Of a stretch of 64,000 nt of DNA, positions 56,516 through 64,000 are shown piece after piece. The DNA is from Marinilabiliaceae bacterium JC040 (GTDB lineage: Bacteria > Bacteroidota > Bacteroidia > Bacteroidales > Marinifilaceae). The notes under the pieces are model-generated. The model ran no database searches, had not been told where the DNA came from, and saw only the letters and a program-made list of their open reading frames with translations. A program made the translations under genes and the position numbers. The DNA is taken from contig SNAP01000001.1 in the NCBI GenBank assembly GCA_022496785.1, forward strand, positions 470,138 through 534,137. The letters are read 5' to 3'. Every line of letters starts with the position of its first letter. Positions within the stretch are counted from its first letter, which is position 1.

Positions 56516-57109
56516 ATGAAGATAAATTATATAGAAATGAACAGAAAAGCAATGCAACGATTAGTAATAGTGATTTTATTGTTAAGTCAATTTGGTTTTA
56601 ATTCACAATCACAAACAGTACGTGATAGTATAGTAGAGGTTAAATCTAAAGTATTAAGTGATAGTTCTAGTTTATTTTTAAAAGGTAATATGTCGGTAAA
56701 GCAGGATGCTAGAATAGACGAATTATTGGCATTATATAAAAAGAATAAATCTCAAAATAGTGGATTTACAGGATATAGAATACAGATATATTCAGAAAGC
56801 TCAATAGATACAAGTGTAGAAGATGCTCAACGTTTTAAAGTAAACTTTATGTACAGATATCCATCTTTAAAAGTTTATTTAAATTACTACGATCCTGAAT
56901 TTAAAATCAGAGTAGGAAACTATCATGATAAAGTAGAAGCAGAATACGACTTACAGAGGATAAAGAAATACTATCCAAACAGTTATACAGTAAAATGTTT
57001 CATCTCATTTGCAGAGATAAAGATAAAAACATTGCAAGAAATAAAACAAGACAGTGTTGCAAATGCTGCACTAATGAACGAAGAAATTAATCACAACACT
57101 AATAAATAA
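56516..57109 (+). CDS. secreted protein with SPOR-like C-terminal domain
   Basis: Up to 197 residues. A signal peptide is clearest if translation starts at the second ATG (56537, MNRKAMQRLV), ending near NSQSQ. The mature part has a short helical linker and then a SPOR-like domain (about 88-182): GYRIQIYSESS, a helix with AQRFKVNFMYRYP, VYLNYYDPEFKIRVGNY and YTVKCFI. SPOR domains bind peptidoglycan stripped of stem peptides at division sites. This class of small SPOR protein in Bacteroidota is not characterised further. The purF-like gene follows after 5 bases. Confidence 0.78.
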   Translation: MKINYIEMNRKAMQRLVIVILLLSQFGFNSQSQTVRDSIVEVKSKVLSDSSSLFLKGNMSVKQDARIDELLALYKKNKSQNSGFTGYRIQIYSESSIDTSVEDAQRFKVNFMYRYPSLKVYLNYYDPEFKIRVGNYHDKVEAEYDLQRIKKYYPNSYTVKCFISFAEIKIKTLQEIKQDSVANAALMNEEINHNTNK

Positions 57110-57114
57110 AATCA

Positions 57115-59013
57115 ATGAGTGACGCTTTAAAACATGAATGTGGAATTGCATTCATAAGATTACTTAAACCTTTAGAGTACTATAAACAGAAGTATGGTAC
57201 ACACCTATGGGGACTTCAGAAATTGTATATATTGATGGAGAAACAAAGGAATAGAGGTCAAGATGGAGCAGGAATTGTAAGTTTAAAATTCAATCAACAG
57301 CCTGGTAAGAAATATCTAGACAGGGTAAGATCGAATGGAGACAATCCAATTCAAGATTGTTTTAATCATATCTATTCTGGTTTCACAAAAGTAGAGCAAG
57401 AAAATCCAAACGATTACAGCGATTTAGATTGGTCTAAAAGCAATACCCCATTTGTAGGAGAATTATATATAGGACACTTACGTTATGGTACATTTGGAAG
57501 AAACAGTATCGATTACGTACATCCTGTAATGAGAGAGAACAACTGGAAAAGTAGAAATTTAGCATTAGCAGGAAACTTTAATCTTACAAATGTAGATGAA
57601 CTATTTAATAGTTTATGTGAGAAAGGACAACATCCTAAAGATTACTCAGATACAGTAACCATATTAGAGAAAGTTGGATATTTTCTAGATGAAGAGAATC
57701 AGAATCTTTATAGAAAATTTAAAAACGAAGGTAAAACAAATGCAGAGATCACTCCACTAATAGAAGAGAATTTAGATGTACAAAACATCTTAGCAAACTC
57801 ATCTAGCGATTGGGATGGTGGATATGCAGTATTAGGAACAGTAGGACACGGAGATGCTTTTATAACAAGGGATCCTTGGGGAATACGTCCAGCTTATTAC
57901 TATCAAGATGATGAAGTAGTAATAGCGGCATCAGAAAGATCTGTAATACGAACAGCAATAAACGTAACAGCAGACACAATAAAAGAAATAAAGCCTGGTC
58001 ACGCATTGATAGTGAGAAGAAATGGAGAAGTTTCAGAAGAAATAGTGAGAGTACCACAAAAAAGGAAATCATGTTCATTTGAAAGAATCTATTTCTCAAG
58101 AGGGTCAGACGAAGAGATATACAAAGAGAGAAAAGAATTAGGTAAATACTTAACACCTAAGATAGTAAAAGCAATAAATGGAGAATTAAGAAATGCTGTT
58201 TATTCTTTTATACCAAATACAGCAGAAACAGCTTTTTATGGAATGATAGAAGGTGTAACTGAGTATATGGGTCAGAAGCAAAAAGAGATGATAAAGACAA
58301 CTAAATCTGAATGGACAGACGAATTAGTTGATCAATTGCTTTCTTTCAGACCTAGAGTAGAAAAAATAGCTATAAAAGATGCTAAATTAAGAACCTTCAT
58401 TACTGATGATACAGGTAGAGACGATATAGTAGCTCACGTATATGATGTTACATATGGAACAGTAAAAGAGGATGACAATTTAGTAATTATAGACGATTCA
58501 ATAGTAAGAGGAACAACTCTAAAGAAATCGATTATACGTATTTTAGATAGATTGAAGCCTAAGAAAATTGTAGTTGTATCGTCGGCACCTCAAATTAGAT
58601 ACCCAGACTGTTATGGAATTGATATGACAAGAATGGGAGAATTTATAGCCTTTAATGCAGCTGTAGAGTTATTGAAAGAAAGAAATATGACTCATATACT
58701 AGACACAGTATATAAGCAATGTAAAGAGCAAGAGAATCTACCAAAAGAGGAGATTGTAAATTGCGTTAAAGGAGTATATGCACCATTTACAGAAGAAGAG
58801 ATTTCATTAAAGATATCTGAAATGATAACATCTGATGGAATTAATTCAGAAGTAGAGGTTGTATATCAATCTGTAGAAGATCTTCATAGAGCATGTCCAG
58901 AGAACTTAGGAGACTGGTATTTCACAGGAGACTATCCAACACCAGGAGGTAATAAAGTGGTAAATACTTCTTTTATAAACTATATGGAAGGTAATAGTAA
59001 AAGATCGTACTAA
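57115..59013 (+). CDS. purF: amidophosphoribosyltransferase (long Bacteroidota form)
   Basis: 632 residues. A class II glutamine amidotransferase domain has its nucleophile at Cys 9 (KHECGIAFIRL) after an 8-residue propeptide, then RGQDGAGIV and HLRYGTFG. The phosphoribosyltransferase domain shows FERIYFSRGSDEEIYKERKEL and the PRPP site VIIDDSIVRGTTLKKS. The family makes 5-phosphoribosylamine, the first purine-pathway intermediate. This form is about 130 residues longer than E. coli PurF and usually sits beside a standard PurF elsewhere in the same genome, so its exact role is less certain. Confidence 0.85.
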   Translation: MSDALKHECGIAFIRLLKPLEYYKQKYGTHLWGLQKLYILMEKQRNRGQDGAGIVSLKFNQQPGKKYLDRVRSNGDNPIQDCFNHIYSGFTKVEQENPNDYSDLDWSKSNTPFVGELYIGHLRYGTFGRNSIDYVHPVMRENNWKSRNLALAGNFNLTNVDELFNSLCEKGQHPKDYSDTVTILEKVGYFLDEENQNLYRKFKNEGKTNAEITPLIEENLDVQNILANSSSDWDGGYAVLGTVGHGDAFITRDPWGIRPAYYYQDDEVVIAASERSVIRTAINVTADTIKEIKPGHALIVRRNGEVSEEIVRVPQKRKSCSFERIYFSRGSDEEIYKERKELGKYLTPKIVKAINGELRNAVYSFIPNTAETAFYGMIEGVTEYMGQKQKEMIKTTKSEWTDELVDQLLSFRPRVEKIAIKDAKLRTFITDDTGRDDIVAHVYDVTYGTVKEDDNLVIIDDSIVRGTTLKKSIIRILDRLKPKKIVVVSSAPQIRYPDCYGIDMTRMGEFIAFNAAVELLKERNMTHILDTVYKQCKEQENLPKEEIVNCVKGVYAPFTEEEISLKISEMITSDGINSEVEVVYQSVEDLHRACPENLGDWYFTGDYPTPGGNKVVNTSFINYMEGNSKRSY

Positions 59014-59061
59014 AATAAAAAAGGTATCACAATTTAGTGAACATATAAATTATAGATATAG

Positions 59062-59095
59062 AAAGAGTCCAGTATTGCACTGGACTCTTTTTTTC
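59062..59095 (+). terminator. terminator after purF
   Basis: A 12-bp perfect stem (59062-59073 with 59079-59090), loop ATTGC, then a T run. Confidence 0.93.
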
Positions 59096-59337
59096 TGAAG
59101 ATATATGTGTTTTGGACGTACCCTCTCCGTATCAAGTCCGTATTAACTTGCATTTGTGACGAGGAAAATACGGCAGAAGTACAGTATTGATTGAGGAGCT
59201 GTTTAACTATAAATCTTGTGTTAATTTGCAATCCTTTTATATATTTTTAGAAATAAAATGAATAAACTCAAATACATTATTAGTTGTATTATTTTATTAA
59301 TGTTTAAGATGGAAAAAAATCTATCTTACAGAAACTA

Positions 59338-59540
59338 AAGAAAATAAATATTGTTATTTAGAATCTAAAAATGAAGATTAATATCTATATTTATGTCAAA
59401 ATATATCTTTATATCTTAAATATGATTGAAGCATGTTTTCAAGTTATATATTGATATATGAATCTAATGCGATTATATAATAATGAAAGAGAAATTAATG
59501 TTTACAAATATCTACTAGGCATATCTAGATATTAATAAAT
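59338..59540 (+). repeat. leader repeat, copy 1 (matches 60369-60575)
   Basis: It begins AAAGAAAATAAATATTGTTA and runs nearly base for base like the leader of the gene at 60515, including the start codon region GCGATTATATAATAATGA. Similarity continues into the first codons and then fades. The two copies are 1031 bases apart. Confidence 0.85.
59483..59540 (+). pseudogene. decayed 5' end of a 280-residue-protein gene
   Basis: The ATG at 59483 is followed by AAAGAGAAATTAATG, matching MSEKLM of the genes at 60515 and 63090. About 13 bases are then missing compared with them, which shifts the frame and gives a TAG after 11 codons. Further match to TTTACAAAGATCTAG and CATCTAG is visible until about 59540. 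A dead remnant of a third copy. Confidence 0.75.
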
Positions 59541-59551
59541 ATTACTACCCA

Positions 59552-59580
59552 CCCTCTAAATACAATTAGTTTTTAGAGGG
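59552..59580. terminator. hairpin before the 199-residue gene
   Basis: A 9-bp perfect stem (CCCTCTAAA at 59552-59560 with TTTAGAGGG at 59572-59580). No T run. A similar CCTCTAAATAC string starts again at the right window edge (63981). Confidence 0.45.
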
Positions 59581-59638
59581 TTAAACATTATTTAAAATCT
59601 TACTATTTATTTTAGTGAATAAGTTTCTCAATTTTATT
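59558..59638 (+). repeat. 80-base leader repeat, copy 1 (matches 62221-62300)
   Basis: AAATACAATTAGT, then TTATTTAAA and CTTACTATTTATTTTAGTG, then TTTCTCAATTTTAT, ending at the ATG of the gene at 59640. The second copy ends at the start of the gene at 62307. Confidence 0.8.
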
Positions 59639-59639
59639 T

Positions 59640-60239
59640 ATGAAGAAAAAAAGAAAATTCATACAAAAAGATAATCTAAATCCCTTAGAAAAGAAAATTG
59701 TATATATTGGTATTGTAGTTTTATTCTCATTGATTTTTTTAGTTATTCGTTATTATAACAATATGAGTGATTTGGTTAAAGAACACTTAGAGAAATATCC
59801 AAAGAATACAATTTGTGAAGTAACAGGGACATGGTATGTTAAATTACAAGGTAATGTTTTTACGTATAAAGTAAAAAGTAAAAAATATAAGTGCTATGAA
59901 AACAATGATCCCTTATTTGAAATTGGAGAGTATTATGTTTTAATATATTCAAAGAAAGATCCAGAAATTTCTATGGTTGATATAACAAAACCTGTAATAT
60001 TTGATATTAATTCATATATTGAAGGCTCAGGAAAGATAATATCAATATACAAATCTTCTACTTTAAATAAAGTTAAAGTATCCTATGAAATTAATGAAGA
60101 AGAATATATTAGAGCTATATATGTTAAAAACACTGATCCTTTTAAGGTTGGGATGAGATGTAAAATAATTATTAATAAAGAGAATAATAAGATCGCATAT
60201 ATATCTGGATATTATATAGTAAAAAATAAACTCAAATAA
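59640..60239 (+). CDS. small membrane-anchored protein, function unknown
   Basis: 199 residues. A basic N terminus (MKKKRKFIQKD), one membrane helix (about 20-41, YIGIVVLFSLIFLVI), then a 155-residue soluble part rich in beta strands that repeats its theme: YKVKSKKYKCYENNDPLFEIGEYY and later YEINEEEYIRAIYV, DPFKVGMRCKIII. The two halves look like an internal duplication of an SH3- or DUF3592-like fold. It follows a leader that also precedes the gene at 62307. Accessory region; possibly an immunity or anchoring protein. Confidence 0.65.
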   Translation: MKKKRKFIQKDNLNPLEKKIVYIGIVVLFSLIFLVIRYYNNMSDLVKEHLEKYPKNTICEVTGTWYVKLQGNVFTYKVKSKKYKCYENNDPLFEIGEYYVLIYSKKDPEISMVDITKPVIFDINSYIEGSGKIISIYKSSTLNKVKVSYEINEEEYIRAIYVKNTDPFKVGMRCKIIINKENNKIAYISGYYIVKNKLK

Positions 60240-60255
60240 ATTGAATATTTTATTT

Positions 60256-60297
60256 AAAGAGACTGTTTTATATTTCAGTTAAATAGTCTCTTTTCAT
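60256..60297 (+). terminator. terminator of the 199-residue gene
   Basis: A 13-bp stem with one G-T pair (60256-60268 with 60281-60293), followed by T-rich DNA. Confidence 0.8.
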
Positions 60298-60368
60298 TTG
60301 TAAATTGTTCAATATCTACTATTATATATAAATTCATAAGATGAAAGAATAATACTTTTCCAATAATC

Positions 60369-60575
60369 AAAGAAAATAAATATTGTTATTTAGAATCTAA
60401 AAATGAAGATAAATATCTATATTTATGTCAAAATATATTTTTATATCTTAAATATTATTGAAGCATATTTTCAAGTAATATATTGATATATGAATCTGAA
60501 GCGATTATATAATAATGAGCGAGAAATTAATGCCAGAAATAAATGTTTACAAAGATCTAGTAGACACATCTAGGT
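60369..60575 (+). repeat. leader repeat, copy 2 (matches 59338-59540)
   Basis: The intact counterpart of the leader described at 59338. It runs from AAAGAAAATAAATATTG into the first 20 codons of the gene at 60515. Confidence 0.85.
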
Positions 60576-61357
60576 ACTATAATAGCTGGACTATTTATGG
60601 TAGTTTTGATATAGAGAATTCAAGACCTGAAATATTAGAAAAATTGAAAGGAATAAATGTGATTGAAACATGTTTTCAAGGAACATACGGAGATAATAAT
60701 CTATTAGAAACATTATTTGATAGGTTTACTAAATATATACGTGAATATGTTTTATCGAATGAACTTCCAGTGTATCTTTTTAAATATGATGGTTGGCAAT
60801 TGCAGAAAAATAGAATAAGGTCATATAAAGGTATTGTCCCTAAGAGTTTGAATCCTAATGACTATTTTCAGTATGAATTTGATTACCCAAATAACTATTC
60901 AATTATTGCAGCAGCAATAAGAGTCACTCCAGAGAATATTGATGAATATTTAGGTTATTTCTATGATGGTGATTTTGGCTTTCTTATTTCTAGTGAAAAG
61001 AATATATTGTCAAAAGAGTTCTTATCAGATATTGTAGAGAATCATGATATACGTGGTCATATTAATTTCTTAAGTTTATGTTTGAAGTATTGTAAGAATA
61101 AAGATAAGATATTTAGAGTTACTGGTGATGGAGGGGATCTTGAGGTTAATTGGCAAGTTTTTTGTGCTTCTCAAGAGCAAGAAAATGTAGTTAATAGGCA
61201 AAAGCAAATTTTATCGCAAGAATATCCTGATAGAAAGATAGATGTTTTAGAAGTTATAAAGGATGACCCAAGATACCCTAATTGTGAATATACACCAAGT
61301 AATTCTTTTAAAGCTGGGAAATGTGGAGCTAAATTAGATCAACATCATAAGTATTAG
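60515..61357 (+). CDS. 280-residue soluble protein of the accessory array, copy 1 (candidate immunity protein)
   Basis: 280 residues, no signal peptide or membrane helix. Conserved blocks shared with copy 2 (63090): the start MSEKLMPEINVYKDL, GINVIETCFQGTYGDN-like (about 46-61), YPNNYSIIAAAIRVTPENID, the DGGDLEVNWQVF segment and the end, NSFKAGKCGAKLDQHHKY. By eye 241 of 280 residues agree between copies. I do not recognise the family. Repeated copies, a remnant copy and a toxin-like tail before copy 2 fit an immunity gene of a polymorphic toxin. It is followed 16 bases later by another small gene. Confidence 0.7.
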   Translation: MSEKLMPEINVYKDLVDTSRYYNSWTIYGSFDIENSRPEILEKLKGINVIETCFQGTYGDNNLLETLFDRFTKYIREYVLSNELPVYLFKYDGWQLQKNRIRSYKGIVPKSLNPNDYFQYEFDYPNNYSIIAAAIRVTPENIDEYLGYFYDGDFGFLISSEKNILSKEFLSDIVENHDIRGHINFLSLCLKYCKNKDKIFRVTGDGGDLEVNWQVFCASQEQENVVNRQKQILSQEYPDRKIDVLEVIKDDPRYPNCEYTPSNSFKAGKCGAKLDQHHKY

Positions 61358-61373
61358 AAATAAATATTATTAA

Positions 61374-61754
61374 ATGACTAAGAGAAAAAGAAAAATATTT
61401 ATATGTTTTTTATTGTTTTGGGTTCTTTGTAATATTTATCACAAATATTTTACAAGAGATATGATTGTTGGAGTTTATGTGAATTATAATTACCAAGGTG
61501 ATATATGTATTCCAGGTGTGCCAGATGTTGCAGATACTTTATACATAAATAAAGATGGAACTTTCCATAATAAATACTGGGGGAAAGGTACATATGAGTT
61601 AGAAACAACGCATCGCGGAACATCGATAGATTTTAATGTTTCAGATGGTAGTGGAAATATGGGTATGTTTCTATATTTTAGTCGTAGGTATTTTGGTGAG
61701 CCAAGAATAGACTTATATTTGGATACAGATCATTACTATAAGAAAATAAAGTGA
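61374..61754 (+). CDS. small membrane-anchored protein with lipocalin-like strand pattern
   Basis: 126 residues. An N-terminal helix (about 8-22, IFICFLLFWVLCNIY) anchors or exports it. The rest reads as a small beta barrel: MIVGVYVNYNYQGD, DTLYINKDGTFHNKYWGKGT, YELETTHRG and IDLYLDTDHYY. This pattern of DTLxIxxDGxF and GxGTYEL occurs in small Bacteroidota proteins of unknown role. It starts 16 bases after the 280-residue gene, so the two are probably co-transcribed. Confidence 0.65.
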   Translation: MTKRKRKIFICFLLFWVLCNIYHKYFTRDMIVGVYVNYNYQGDICIPGVPDVADTLYINKDGTFHNKYWGKGTYELETTHRGTSIDFNVSDGSGNMGMFLYFSRRYFGEPRIDLYLDTDHYYKKIK

Positions 61755-61833
61755 TAACGTTCTAGCTTACAAAGAAAAAAACGAAAGCAATCTTACTTAC
61801 TTTTATTAAGAATTAAATAAGAAACATTTTAAA

Positions 61834-62208
61834 ATGAATAAGATAAGAGAAATATTAGGATTATGTCTAGACTATATAATAATAGGAATTCTTTTAATAT
61901 TAGTTGTGTTTTCAAGTCCATCAGTTAATGGATTATCAACAATATTTTTTGGTTATGTTTTTCTAAGTTGTATTGTTAATTTTCATATTTTTCGTTTATG
62001 GTTCAAAGCTGGTAAAAAAGTGTTTAGTAAAAAAAATATAAAATGGTGGATTTTAATGTTCTTATTGAATATTCCTTATGTTATATTTATGTTTAATTTT
62101 GGAATCGCTGATTTATTGATAATTATATATGTGAGTGTCAATCTCATATTTATAGTTCTGTACATCCTTTACGTTTTAATAAAAAGGCGAATTAAGATAC
62201 ATTTCTAA
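61834..62208 (+). CDS. small multi-pass membrane protein
   Basis: 124 residues with about four membrane helices (about 12-27, 35-53, 70-88 and 94-116) and short basic loops (FKAGKKVFSKKNIKWW). Ends with a basic tail KRRIKIHF. No family recognised. Immunity proteins against membrane-active toxins often look like this, but nothing here shows it directly. Confidence 0.6.
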   Translation: MNKIREILGLCLDYIIIGILLILVVFSSPSVNGLSTIFFGYVFLSCIVNFHIFRLWFKAGKKVFSKKNIKWWILMFLLNIPYVIFMFNFGIADLLIIIYVSVNLIFIVLYILYVLIKRRIKIHF

Positions 62209-62220
62209 AAGAAACTGCAT

Positions 62221-62300
62221 AAATACAATTAGTATTTAGGATGGTAAATATTATTTAAAGTCTTACTATTTATTTTAGTGAATAACTTTCTCAATTTTAT
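62221..62300 (+). repeat. 80-base leader repeat, copy 2 (matches 59558-59638)
   Basis: It begins AAATACAATTAGTATTTAGG and ends TTTCTCAATTTTATGAATAA just before the ATG at 62307. Confidence 0.8.
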
Positions 62301-62306
62301 GAATAA

Positions 62307-62795
62307 ATGAAAAAATTAGAAGCAGAAAAGGTTAAGGAAATTTTAAGTCCTTTTAAGAACTTTGATGAAGTATTAGAGTATGAAATATCTCCTCTAAAAT
62401 TGGGATACAGAACATTAGCAGTTGGAACTTTTGATCATTGGTTAAGTTATGAAGAATATGATGAGAAATTAGATATGTTTGATAACCAAGATATAAAAGA
62501 TCTTGAAAATAGAGCTAAACTATTATCTAGTTTCCCAGAAGTTTATCTGTATGAAACAGATAAAGATGATGATTATAGAGATCTTTTATATGAGATGGAA
62601 AATTCATATAATTACATTTTATCAGCTCTTAAGAAACAATATATTTTAGATTTTATAAGCGTCAATCCTTATATGATTATTAGTATTACTCCAGATTTAA
62701 CAGATATGTACTTTGTACCTAACTCTAAAGATTTTGAAGATTTAATACAAAAGGTAAAAGCAAATGATTTAAAATGTTTTGAAGATAATAAATGA
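62307..62795 (+). CDS. small soluble protein of the accessory array, function unknown
   Basis: 162 residues, acidic, no signal peptide. Starts MKKLEAEKVKEILSPF; the middle has LAVGTFDHWLSYEEYDEKLD, and the end has NPYMIISITPDLTDMYFVP. No family recognised. Size, charge and place among duplicated leaders fit an immunity-type protein; this is inference only. It shares its leader with the gene at 59640. Confidence 0.6.
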   Translation: MKKLEAEKVKEILSPFKNFDEVLEYEISPLKLGYRTLAVGTFDHWLSYEEYDEKLDMFDNQDIKDLENRAKLLSSFPEVYLYETDKDDDYRDLLYEMENSYNYILSALKKQYILDFISVNPYMIISITPDLTDMYFVPNSKDFEDLIQKVKANDLKCFEDNK

Positions 62796-62973
62796 TCTGA
62801 TAATATATACAATTAAACATGAATTCGTAGTATTAAATTATGATTTAAGAATCATTTTAAATCAATCTTATATAATTAAAAATAATAATTAGATATTTTG
62901 AAATATAAAAGATACTCTTATCTGTAGGTAGAACATTTTGTATTTAGAGATTCAGATTATAAATATTTGTATA

Positions 62974-63093
62974 ATGGCAAAAGGTTCTGCTAATTCACCT
63001 GCAGGCTCTTAAGAACAGTATTTTAATGCGGGTAAAATTGAAATAAATGCAGTAAGATATAAATTAAAACAACATCATAATTATAAAAAATGA
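62974..63093 (+). pseudogene. 39-codon remnant with in-frame stop, stop overlapping the next start (candidate toxin tail)
   Basis: ATG at 62974 opens a frame reading AKGSANSPAGS, then TAA at 63010-63012, then in the same frame EQYFNAGKIEINAVRYKLKQ followed by HHNYKK and a TGA at 63091-63093. That TGA shares ATGA with the start codon of the 280-residue gene at 63090. The coding-like peptide on both sides of the stop and the coupled end suggest the last part of a longer gene, broken by one base change and by loss of its 5' part. Confidence 0.55.
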
Positions 63094-63932
63094 GCGAGAA
63101 ATTAATGCCAGAAATAAATGTTTACAAAGATCTAGCAAATACATCTAGATATTTTAATAGTTGGATATCTAGAGATAGTTTTGATATTAAGAATTCAAGA
63201 GATGAAGATCTAGAGAAACTGAGAAATATAAATGTGATTGAAACATGTTTTCAAGGAACATACGGAGATAATAGTCTATTAGAAACATTGTTTGATAGGT
63301 TTAATAAATATATTCGTGAATATGTTTTATCGAATAAACTTCCAGTTTACCTCTTTACATACGATGGTAGACAATTACAGAAAAATAGAATAAGGTCATA
63401 TAAAGGTATTATACCTAAGAATTTGAAGCCTAACGACTATTTGCAGTATGAATTTGATTACCCAAATAACTATTCAATTATTGCAGCAGTAATAAGAGTA
63501 ACGCCTGAGAATATTGATGAATATATGGGTTGTTTCTATGATAGTTTTTGTAGCTTTCTTATTTCTAGTGAAAAGAATATAATGTCAAAAGAATTCTTAT
63601 CAGATATTGTAGAAAATCATAATATAAATGATCACATAAACTGTTTAAGTTTATGTTTGAAGTATTGTAAAAATAAAGATAAGATATATAGAGTTACTAG
63701 TGATGGAGGAGATCTTGAGGTTAATTGGCAAGTGTTTAGTGCTTCTCAAGAGCAAGAAAATGTAGTTAATAGGCAAAAGCAAATTTTATTGCAAGAATAT
63801 CCTGATAGAAAGATAGATGTTTTAGAAGTTATAAAGGATGACCCAAGATACTCTAATTGTGAATATACACCAAGTAATTCTTTTAAAGCTGGGAAATGTG
63901 GAGCTAAATTAGATCAACATCATAAGTTTTAG
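63090..63932 (+). CDS. 280-residue soluble protein of the accessory array, copy 2 (candidate immunity protein)
   Basis: 280 residues, same length as copy 1 and about 86% identical by eye. The 39 differences are not even: they cluster at residues 26-46, 146-155 and 179-186, while 46-61, 119-145 and 219-280 barely change. The ATG overlaps the TGA of the remnant upstream (ATGA), the arrangement expected when an immunity gene follows its toxin gene. No other clue to function. Confidence 0.7.
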   Translation: MSEKLMPEINVYKDLANTSRYFNSWISRDSFDIKNSRDEDLEKLRNINVIETCFQGTYGDNSLLETLFDRFNKYIREYVLSNKLPVYLFTYDGRQLQKNRIRSYKGIIPKNLKPNDYLQYEFDYPNNYSIIAAVIRVTPENIDEYMGCFYDSFCSFLISSEKNIMSKEFLSDIVENHNINDHINCLSLCLKYCKNKDKIYRVTSDGGDLEVNWQVFSASQEQENVVNRQKQILLQEYPDRKIDVLEVIKDDPRYSNCEYTPSNSFKAGKCGAKLDQHHKF

Positions 63933-64000
63933 TTGTGATAGGTAAAATGATGTCTAATAAAGATTTCTAAAAACTCTCCACCTCTAAATACCGTTCGTTT

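Larger units (their letters stand above)
59096..59639. other. non-coding accessory stretch: short repeats, decayed gene start and leader copy
   Basis: No intact gene. In order: two tandem 11-mers (CCGTATCAAGT, CCGTATTAACT at 59127-59148) with an inverted partner AATACGG near 59167-59173; plain AT-rich DNA; a 200-base copy of the leader and first codons of the 280-residue gene (59338-59540); then an 80-base leader shared with the gene at 62307 (59558-59638). Confidence 0.7.

Noticed and set aside
59014..64000. Insertion sequence or prophage
   Set aside because: I see no transposase, integrase or phage structural gene and no terminal inverted repeats around the accessory region.

Overview
The window is AT-rich DNA from a member of the Bacteroidota, most likely class Bacteroidia. 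Three things point there. Promoters follow the TTG-N17-20-TAnnTTTG pattern and most genes lack strong Shine-Dalgarno sequences. There is a PorP/SprF outer-membrane protein next to a secreted protein with a type B (gliding-type) C-terminal sorting domain of the type IX secretion system (T9SS). Several housekeeping proteins have forms usual in this phylum: a 632-residue amidophosphoribosyltransferase, a one-cysteine L36 and a VorB-type 2-oxoacid:ferredoxin oxidoreductase. That ferredoxin-linked oxidoreductase suggests an anaerobic or microaerobic life. Genus cannot be read from the sequence.

Layout. 1-171: start of a PadR-type regulator running off the left edge. 447-3159: a four-gene 2-oxoacid:ferredoxin oxidoreductase operon on the minus strand. 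3304-3828: a possible membrane protein, followed by an 11-bp-periodic inverted repeat. 4219-22192: the long ribosomal superoperon (rpsL-rpsG-fusA, then the S10, spc and alpha gene blocks with secY, map, infA, rpmJ and rpoA), ended by a clear terminator. 22361-24450: enolase and a convergent HAD phosphatase.

24617-35906 is the most unusual part. It holds a T9SS-linked surface locus of ten secreted or outer-membrane genes. Nine encode versions of one two-domain beta-rich module and one encodes PorP/SprF. Two transcripts start from nearly identical promoters that share an upstream box. Only one protein carries a recognisable T9SS sorting domain. Five paralogues end in the same kind of 14-residue tail. 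I propose that this locus builds a multi-subunit surface structure.

35934-59013 is mostly housekeeping: rsmI, two identical tRNA-Glu genes, rpsT, radC, grpE-dnaJ-gmhA, a YifB/ComM ATPase, an LpxH-like phosphatase, a thioredoxin-fold lipoprotein lacking CxxC, ribF, mgtE, rsmA, a YbhN-like membrane protein, a GNAT-fold protein, recQ, kdsD-lptB, tRNA-Leu, trigger factor, a SPOR-like protein and a PurF-type amidotransferase. A 66-bp tandem repeat lies between ribF and mgtE.

59100-64000 is a very AT-rich accessory region. It has two copies of a 280-residue protein about 86% identical by eye, several small unrecognised proteins, duplicated leader sequences and gene remnants. One remnant is a 39-codon reading frame with an in-frame stop, whose final stop overlaps the start of the second 280-residue gene as ATGA. 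The pattern resembles an orphan array of immunity genes from a polymorphic-toxin locus. It continues past the right edge.
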